From the IMG/VR virus record IMGVR_UViG_3300015371_000076, positions 1 to 44,962 of that record: DNA of 44,962 bases. One strand, written 5' to 3'. This stretch comes from a virus. Position numbers and translations under genes: made by a program. This document shows, piece after piece, positions 41,033 to 44,962 of this stretch; the first letter of the stretch is position 1; every line of letters begins with the position of its first letter. Below the pieces are notes generated by a model that was not told the DNA's origin, did no database searches, and worked only from the letters and a program-made list of their open reading frames with translations.

Positions 41033-41696
41033 GGCTTGATATTATGTTTTCTTTTGCTAGTGGGATAGAGCATTCTGGTGCTGTCTCGTTGTATGGTATT
41101 CGCTCGGTTTCGTATTCTTCGCTGAATTTCAACATCAAAGCTGGATTGATATACCAAACTGCTTTGCTTTTCATGACAATTGCTATACATGAACATCGTT
41201 TATCTCCGTTAGTGCTTGATGTGTTATATTGTTGCACAGCGTCTAACAGAACGCTTTTTCTCACCGTTTGCCACATGCCTTTATACATTGAAGCTCGCTC
41301 GAATAAGTTTGTCGGATTGTTTAGGTAGTTGCGATTGTATAACACGAAATACCAGAAGCGCCTATCCCATGACAAGCCCAATGGGTCAATCACATGATAG
41401 TCTTGCGCTACTACATAACAGACTGTTCCCTGATTGCCTCTAATCGTTCGATAGATTTGATTGCCTACGTATGGTTTGTCTTTGTGCAAATAGTTGAGGT
41501 AGTATACGGCTTCTGTGAGTGAGTCTATCGTTTCACGCGTTGACCAGTTGGTATGCGGGGCATCCTGGTCAGATCGGTATTGTCTATAACAGTAGGCACA
41601 CATCCACACACCGAAATTAATTTCGTGGACGCCTACATTCTTTCTGCATTTAGTGCAAGTGCGACTACGATAAGGATCGAAATAGTTTTCGCTCAT
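40995..41696 (-). CDS. Hypothetical protein with N-terminal zinc ribbon
   Basis: 233 residues. CTKC near 14-17 and CAYCYRQY near 33-40 form a ribbon. It is followed by a helical/beta domain (STRETIDSLTEAVYYLNYLH, WDRRFWYFVLYNRNYLNNPT, VRKSVLLDAVQQYNTSS) and a hydrophilic end. Size suggests a real enzyme or regulator fused to a ribbon, but no family is recognised. Overlaps the next upstream gene by 32 bases. Confidence 0.6.
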   Translation of the reverse strand: MSENYFDPYRSRTCTKCRKNVGVHEINFGVWMCAYCYRQYRSDQDAPHTNWSTRETIDSLTEAVYYLNYLHKDKPYVGNQIYRTIRGNQGTVCYVVAQDYHVIDPLGLSWDRRFWYFVLYNRNYLNNPTNLFERASMYKGMWQTVRKSVLLDAVQQYNTSSTNGDKRCSCIAIVMKSKAVWYINPALMLKFSEEYETERIPYNETAPECSIPLAKENIISSHDPFPSIPTSAL

Positions 41697-41988
41697 TTAT
41701 TTTTATTATCTCCTTGAATGCTTGGAATATGTCGAATGCTATGTTTAGGCCGACTTTGATAGTTTTGCATGATGTTGCTGATTCAGGCGCTTGGTTTAGT
41801 GAGTATGTCCCACCGTCGAATTCGTAGAATGTAACGCTGTTCTGGCTATAGTCTATCTCGTTGTCTTCGGTTAGATAAATGCGGTGTCCAAATACTGTAA
41901 CCTCACCGTCTACTATCTGGACTATACTGCAATTATCAGCGCCTACGTAGTTAGACGCGCGCATTGTTAAGTTCTGGTCTAATTCCAA
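41665..41988 (-). CDS. Hypothetical protein
   Basis: 107 residues, ATG start. Beta-rich N-terminal half (CSIVQIVDGEVTVFGHRIYL, SVTFYEFDGGTYSLN) and a helical end (VGLNIAFDIFQAFKEIIKIN). Overlaps both neighbours by 32-38 bases in an operon of overlapping genes. Unrecognised. Confidence 0.55.
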   Translation of the reverse strand: MELDQNLTMRASNYVGADNCSIVQIVDGEVTVFGHRIYLTEDNEIDYSQNSVTFYEFDGGTYSLNQAPESATSCKTIKVGLNIAFDIFQAFKEIIKINERKLFRSLS

Positions 41989-42283
41989 GTCCTGCTAACT
42001 CCTGTTCTAATGCTTTGTATATGTTATGACCTTTTTCTGTTAGGAAATATGTTGTATAGTTTCGGTTAGAGTCTAGTTTGTTGACGGTATAGACGGCCTC
42101 TATCTCTAGCAGCGTATCAATTACATGGTTAAGATAGTAATAGTTTAGCTCGCAGCGGTATATTATATCACGGCCCTTAACCCCGTCTTCTGCGCTCTCG
42201 TCTATGCATTTTAGCACCAAATACTGAATTAGTTTTAGGTCACGTCTACCGCTTACAAACCTTCTATGCTTTCTTTTTGTCAT
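41951..42283 (-). CDS. Winged-helix transcription regulator
   Basis: 110 residues. LKLIQYLVLKCIDESAEDG, then KGRDIIYRCELNYYYLNHVI (recognition region) and a wing with YTTYFLTEKGHNIYKALEQE. This is the archaeal single-domain winged helix (ArnR1-like) pattern, ending in the common LTEKG-like motif. The N-terminus is basic (TKRKHRRFVSGRRD). Likely controls viral or host promoters. Confidence 0.75.
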   Translation of the reverse strand: MTKRKHRRFVSGRRDLKLIQYLVLKCIDESAEDGVKGRDIIYRCELNYYYLNHVIDTLLEIEAVYTVNKLDSNRNYTTYFLTEKGHNIYKALEQELAGLGIRPELNNARV

Positions 42284-42289
42284 ATGGAT

Positions 42290-42643
42290 CTAATCTAATC
42301 CCAATTCTTCTGCAATTAATTCGTCACTAGTGTCTTTCAGTTGAAAGAACGCGAATCGATAAAGCTCGATATTATTAACGAGCTTTTTGATCTCATCTGT
42401 CCTATGCTTGTCGTAGAATATTCTACGTCTTGACGAGTGGCCCTTATATCCGTCGATTTCGACAGCAATAATTCTCGTGTCACTGCATCCACAGACATCG
42501 ATAAAATAAGGTGGCGAATTGTCATCCCTGTAAATAGCGACTTCATCATCGGTATCTCCGAAAACCGTAAACCCCCTATCTCGCAGAACGTTGGCCACTT
42601 TCCTTTTATATCTAAGGTGTCGTTCGCTTTCATTGCCAACCAA
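42290..42643 (-). CDS. PD-(D/E)XK-like nuclease family protein
   Basis: 117 residues from a TTG start. RYKRKVANVLRDRGFTVFGD, then YFIDVCGC, IIAVEIDGYKGHSSRRR and YDKHRTDEIKK match the order seen in small nucleases of the Vsr/DUF559 kind: Asp, then E-x-DG, H and an Arg/Asp helix. Candidate catalytic residues are D50, E62 and D64. It may cut or bind DNA; a degraded regulatory version is possible. Confidence 0.55.
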   Translation of the reverse strand: MVGNESERHLRYKRKVANVLRDRGFTVFGDTDDEVAIYRDDNSPPYFIDVCGCSDTRIIAVEIDGYKGHSSRRRIFYDKHRTDEIKKLVNNIELYRFAFFQLKDTSDELIAEELGLD

Positions 42644-42646
42644 CCA

Positions 42647-42772
42647 CTACGCCTCAACAAACTCCTGCCTATACTCGCTTTCCATCTCGTCAAAGTAATG
42701 AATTGTAAAACGATGGTGCATTAAGTCGGTTCTCCACTCGAACGTTTCTTTACACCATGGACATCTACTCAT
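42647..42772 (-). CDS. C2H2-type zinc-finger protein (41 residues)
   Basis: A short frame from the ATG at 42772 (overlapping the stop of the next gene upstream, ATGA) to TAG at 42649. MSRCPWCKETFEWRTDLMHH then RFTIHYFDEM gives CxxC, a 12-residue spacer with a hydrophobic core, and two His, as in a classical finger. Viral fingers of this size are common DNA-binding proteins in archaeal viruses. Confidence 0.7.
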   Translation of the reverse strand: MSRCPWCKETFEWRTDLMHHRFTIHYFDEMESEYRQEFVEA

Positions 42773-42897
42773 TTGCATTTATGCGCCTTATTAGAATCTA
42801 AATTACTATAGCGAACGGCTAGTGGGTGTATCTGCACCTTGACCGCTTGACCGCAGCTACCGCATTTAGTTTGGTGTTCTCTCACTTTTGTTGTCAT
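42769..42897 (-). CDS. Small zinc-binding protein (42 residues)
   Basis: ATG at 42897 overlaps the previous stop (ATGA), and its own TGA overlaps the next ATG. MTTKVREHQTKCGSCGQAVK continues to AHKCKC-like end (HKCK), giving CGSC plus a C-terminal Cys/His. Real by its exact fit in the overlap chain. Confidence 0.6.
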   Translation of the reverse strand: MTTKVREHQTKCGSCGQAVKVQIHPLAVRYSNLDSNKAHKCK

Positions 42898-43202
42898 TCT
42901 ATTATCCAACTTTCAACAATATTATCACTATTTAGGGTTAGCTTAACCCGATGTTTGACGTTTCTAGCAGCTAGAAAAAATTTAGCTAGTAGGTTTGCTG
43001 GAAATTCTATAGGCTCGGTTTCGTTGCTATCTCGTTGCATTTCCGTTGCTTTCTCGAAACGTAAGTTTCTTTTGACTATATCCTCTAATTCGCTGATACG
43101 TTCTTTTTGAATTTCGTATTGTGCTAGTAGGGCTTTGTATTCTTCCGTGTTGTAAACATCTGTTACTTTTTTATTCTGGTTTGACGTATTACCTTCGGTC
43201 AT
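42894..43202 (-). CDS. Coiled-coil hypothetical protein
   Basis: 102 residues. The coiled coil YKALLAQYEIQKERISELED is followed by a basic helix and a beta end (VKLTLNSDNIVESWIIE). The stop overlaps the next ATG by 4 bases. Unrecognised. Confidence 0.55.
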   Translation of the reverse strand: MTEGNTSNQNKKVTDVYNTEEYKALLAQYEIQKERISELEDIVKRNLRFEKATEMQRDSNETEPIEFPANLLAKFFLAARNVKHRVKLTLNSDNIVESWIIE

Positions 43203-43237
43203 ATTTCTCTCACTGCTATGGCTAGGTAAGCGGCCGC

Positions 43238-43879
43238 TTACGCCTCTTTTTCCACGTCGTTCGGATTTGTTGTTACGCCAACTCTAGGCCGTCTAATCCG
43301 TTTATGATTGTTTTTGGGTTTGTCATTGTCGGTATTGGTTTCGTTGGCAATATTTTCTGTATCCTTTCGTAACTTGTTAGATGCTTCCCTAATGGCGTCA
43401 GATTGAAACATCCGTCTGATATTTTCTTTTTCTTTCAATTCGCGTAACTCGCGCTCTACTTCAAGCAATGAAGCGCCTAATGGGTTAGGGGTTACGCCTG
43501 TTACATGTGCTTTGCACTTATTGCATAAATTTCCCCACTCTACATGGTAAGAGTTTTTGTTTACAACGCTTTTCTTTTCTAGTTTGTATTCGATTAGGTG
43601 AAAGTCATAGCCATAGCGGTCGTTCAAGTCCTGGCTAGTCGGTATCTTTCTTTCTGCTATATCGTATCTGTGGTATTTACCACATCTGGAACACATTTTG
43701 TTTTTTCTGAGGTAAAAATACTCATCCCAAACCTGGTCTCGTAGTTTCTCGGCGTCAGTTCTGTTATCAATTGTAGTTTGCTCGGTTTCTGGAAGATGCT
43801 CGTTTGCTGTTTTTCTACGGCCTTTCATAAGGCCCTCTAATTCTCTATTGATTCTATCGAGATTTTCAAAGTCCATCAT
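43238..43879 (-). CDS. Zinc-binding hypothetical protein
   Basis: 213 residues. CSRCGKYHRYDI near 63-74 and CNKC near 119-122 make a split ribbon around a 45-residue insert. An acidic coiled coil (VERELRELKEKENIRRMFQS) and a very basic tail (NNHKRIRRPRVGVTTNPND) follow. Basic tail plus zinc suggests nucleic-acid binding. Overlaps the upstream gene by 14 bases. Confidence 0.6.
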   Translation of the reverse strand: MMDFENLDRINRELEGLMKGRRKTANEHLPETEQTTIDNRTDAEKLRDQVWDEYFYLRKNKMCSRCGKYHRYDIAERKIPTSQDLNDRYGYDFHLIEYKLEKKSVVNKNSYHVEWGNLCNKCKAHVTGVTPNPLGASLLEVERELRELKEKENIRRMFQSDAIREASNKLRKDTENIANETNTDNDKPKNNHKRIRRPRVGVTTNPNDVEKEA

Positions 43880-44231
43880 TTTCTGTGTTCCCCTTCCATC
43901 CCTCAGTTTTTGCTCTCGTAATATCTGCCAAGTTAGATATTGCTTGTGTCAGGTATTTGATGGCCTCAGTTAGATTTCTTGACGCTAGAATATTTTCGTC
44001 ATGTGCCAGAGTGATTTGTTTATTGCGCTCTTCTTGGGCTTCTCTAGCTGTCTGGTTTGTTACTGCCGTTGATGCTATCTTGGGCGTCTGTGTTAACGAT
44101 GTGCCCTGTGAAGCCTTAACGTGTCTGTGTTGCGTTCCATCTAGGTTGGTTACAATCCATTTACCATCTGCACCAGTTTCCATCATAACTTCTTGACCGT
44201 TTTCACAATACTTGCATGGTCTTTGCATCAT
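43866..44231 (-). CDS. Zinc-binding hypothetical protein
   Basis: 121 residues. CKYC near 6-9 starts a small domain (GADGKWIVTNLDGTQHRHVK), with His residues that may finish the metal site. It is followed by an Ala/Thr/Gln-rich helix (ASRNLTEAIKYLTQAISNLA). It begins right after the ribbon-helix-helix gene and is probably co-expressed with it. Confidence 0.6.
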   Translation of the reverse strand: MMQRPCKYCENGQEVMMETGADGKWIVTNLDGTQHRHVKASQGTSLTQTPKIASTAVTNQTAREAQEERNKQITLAHDENILASRNLTEAIKYLTQAISNLADITRAKTEGWKGNTENDGL

Positions 44232-44390
44232 TTACTTTAGCCCCTCCAAGTAATTGGCTAATGCGTTTATCACGGTTTCAGTCATATTTGAGCCGTGATC
44301 TATTGCATAGTGTCTGGTTTTGATGTATAGTTTTGTTGGTAATTCGAGCGTCACTTTCGTTCGGTTTACTTTCTTTTGATTTGACATCAT
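44232..44390 (-). CDS. Ribbon-helix-helix (CopG/Arc-like) regulator
   Basis: 52 residues if the first of two adjacent ATGs is used. NRTKVTLELPTKLYIKTRHY gives the beta strand and first helix, and GSNMTETVINALANYLEGLK gives the second helix with the MTETVINAL pattern of the family. It is the first leftward gene after a divergent promoter. A TATA-like box 24 bases upstream fits a leaderless transcript. It probably represses this same promoter. Confidence 0.8.
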   Translation of the reverse strand: MMSNQKKVNRTKVTLELPTKLYIKTRHYAIDHGSNMTETVINALANYLEGLK

Positions 44391-44400
44391 ACACTAATAC

Positions 44401-44470
44401 ATAGTTAGACAATATAAGGATTACCATAAATACATAAATATGGGCCAGTGTATAGTATAGTTAGAGAAAT
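44401..44470. promoter_or_regulatory. Divergent promoter with direct-repeat operator candidates
   Basis: A 9-base direct repeat atagttaga occurs at 44401-44409 and 44457-44465. TATA-like boxes face both ways (minus-strand CTTATATT at 44411-44418, plus-strand cataaata at 44433-44440). The repeat pair lies where a ribbon-helix-helix repressor could block both transcripts. Candidate early/lytic control switch. Confidence 0.5.
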
Positions 44471-44683
44471 ATGACCGAATTCAAAAAGTTTGACGAAGGG
44501 AAAGCAGTAGCGTATTTACAGGACGGCCAATTTATGGGATTGGTTGAGAGAGAGGGTGCAAGTGAGATAAAGGGTTCAGCAAAGGACGCTGGGTATCTGG
44601 TTGAGGACTATGGCGATTGGTTTAACGTCGTGTATAAACCAATAAAGAAAATAGCAAGAAAGGAGATAATACAATATGGGTAA
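44471..44683 (+). CDS. Small hypothetical protein, rightward
   Basis: 70 residues, ATG start. MTEFKKFDEGKAVAYLQDGQ, GLVEREGASEIKGSAKDAGY and LVEDYGDWFNVVYKPIKKIA give a compact alpha/beta protein with basic end. First gene of a rightward operon. Unrecognised. Confidence 0.6.
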   Translation: MTEFKKFDEGKAVAYLQDGQFMGLVEREGASEIKGSAKDAGYLVEDYGDWFNVVYKPIKKIARKEIIQYG

Positions 44684-44882
44684 AGCTGCAGGTGGGGCAG
44701 TAATATTCCTAGGCGTAATAACCATGTTTTTTGGTTTGTTGTTCGCCTATGTTGGCATGGTCACTTGGGCTATAGTAGCAGGGCAATATTTTATGATGGC
44801 CTTGTTTCTATTCATAATTACAGGCTTCTTGTTCTGGAAGGGTAGAAAGATGGCAAAAGCCAAAAAGGTGTATAATTTTTGA
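44676..44882 (+). CDS. Two-helix small membrane protein
   Basis: 68 residues, overlapping the previous gene by 8 bases. Two hydrophobic helices (about 8-32 VIFLGVITMFFGLLFAYVG, and 38-55 YFMMALFLFIITGFLFW) and a basic tail (KGRKMAKAKKVYN). Unknown; could be a holin-like or host-membrane protein. Confidence 0.55.
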   Translation: MGKAAGGAVIFLGVITMFFGLLFAYVGMVTWAIVAGQYFMMALFLFIITGFLFWKGRKMAKAKKVYNF

Positions 44883-44962
44883 AATGGAGCGATCCTATAT
44901 TTATTGATTGCCATGTCTGCAAGAAACCTGTAAAAGTTTTCCTAGAAGAATATAGTTTTAAG
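44879..44962 (+). CDS. Zinc-binding protein, partial (runs off window)
   Basis: TTG start overlapping the previous stop (TTGA). Open to the window edge: KWSDPIFIDCHVCKKPVKV and onward, with CHVC as a first zinc pair. The C-terminus is outside the window. Confidence 0.55.
   Translation, partial: MKWSDPIFIDCHVCKKPVKVFLEEYSFK

Noticed and set aside
1-44962. The window as a complete circular genome
   Set aside because: Both ends cut genes, no overlap between the two ends is visible, and replication genes are missing.
1-44962. Integrase, tRNA, attachment site or diversity-generating retroelement
   Set aside because: No recombinase, reverse transcriptase or tRNA-like sequence was seen; fibre variation would have to come from ordinary recombination.

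Overview
The window is about 45 kb of a tailed (Caudoviricetes-type) archaeal virus or provirus. It is almost entirely protein-coding, and most genes lie on the minus strand. The virus signature is complete for virion assembly: large terminase, portal, prohead protease, decoration protein, HK97-fold capsid protein, neck proteins, tail tube, frameshifted tail chaperone and a 1310-residue tape measure. An ammonia-oxidising archaeon (Nitrososphaeria, probably soil) is the best host guess. The reasons are a secreted two-domain multicopper oxidase of the type common in those archaea, archaeal TATA-like boxes about 26 nt upstream of apparently leaderless starts, frequent TTG/GTG starts, U-tract ends instead of classic bacterial terminators, many tiny zinc-ribbon proteins, and no sign of a peptidoglycan-lysis enzyme. 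The host call is inference; no search was run.

Layout. 0-7.8 kb: tail module (distal tail protein, cut by the window edge; tape measure; gp10-like protein; G/GT chaperone; tail tube), then two neck genes in opposite orientation. 7.8-10 kb: a run of small membrane or coiled-coil proteins. 9.9-13.8 kb: capsid module. 13.9-23.8 kb: ten kilobases of fibre/adhesin genes, placed unusually between protease and portal. They form two families: three fibres sharing an N-terminal anchor, and three proteins sharing a 20-residue ETVTIS-type repeat. 24-32.7 kb: portal and terminase, with a papain-like protease, HNH nuclease, DNA methyltransferase and several zinc-ribbon proteins between them. 34.4-37.2 kb: an accessory block of multicopper oxidase, an Ig-like secreted protein, a sequon-rich secreted protein and a small coiled-coil protein. 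37.2-44.4 kb: a tightly packed, overlapping array of small, mostly zinc-binding proteins, with a winged-helix regulator, a PD-(D/E)XK-like protein and a ribbon-helix-helix regulator; this is probably the early region. 44.4-45 kb: a divergent promoter and three rightward genes, the last cut by the window edge.

How the parts fit. The right-hand array probably takes over host transcription and regulation. TerS/TerL with portal package DNA into a shell matured by the protease-scaffold fusion. The tail is built by tube, chaperone and tape measure, and its length should be near 200 nm. The fibre region supplies interchangeable receptor-binding modules. The copper-oxidase block is an auxiliary metabolic and cell-surface cassette.

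No DNA polymerase, primase, helicase, integrase, tRNA or CRISPR array was seen, so the genome continues beyond the window. There is no gap over 300 bases without a gene; the largest non-coding gap (40129-40310) contains a GC-rich repeat/hairpin element.
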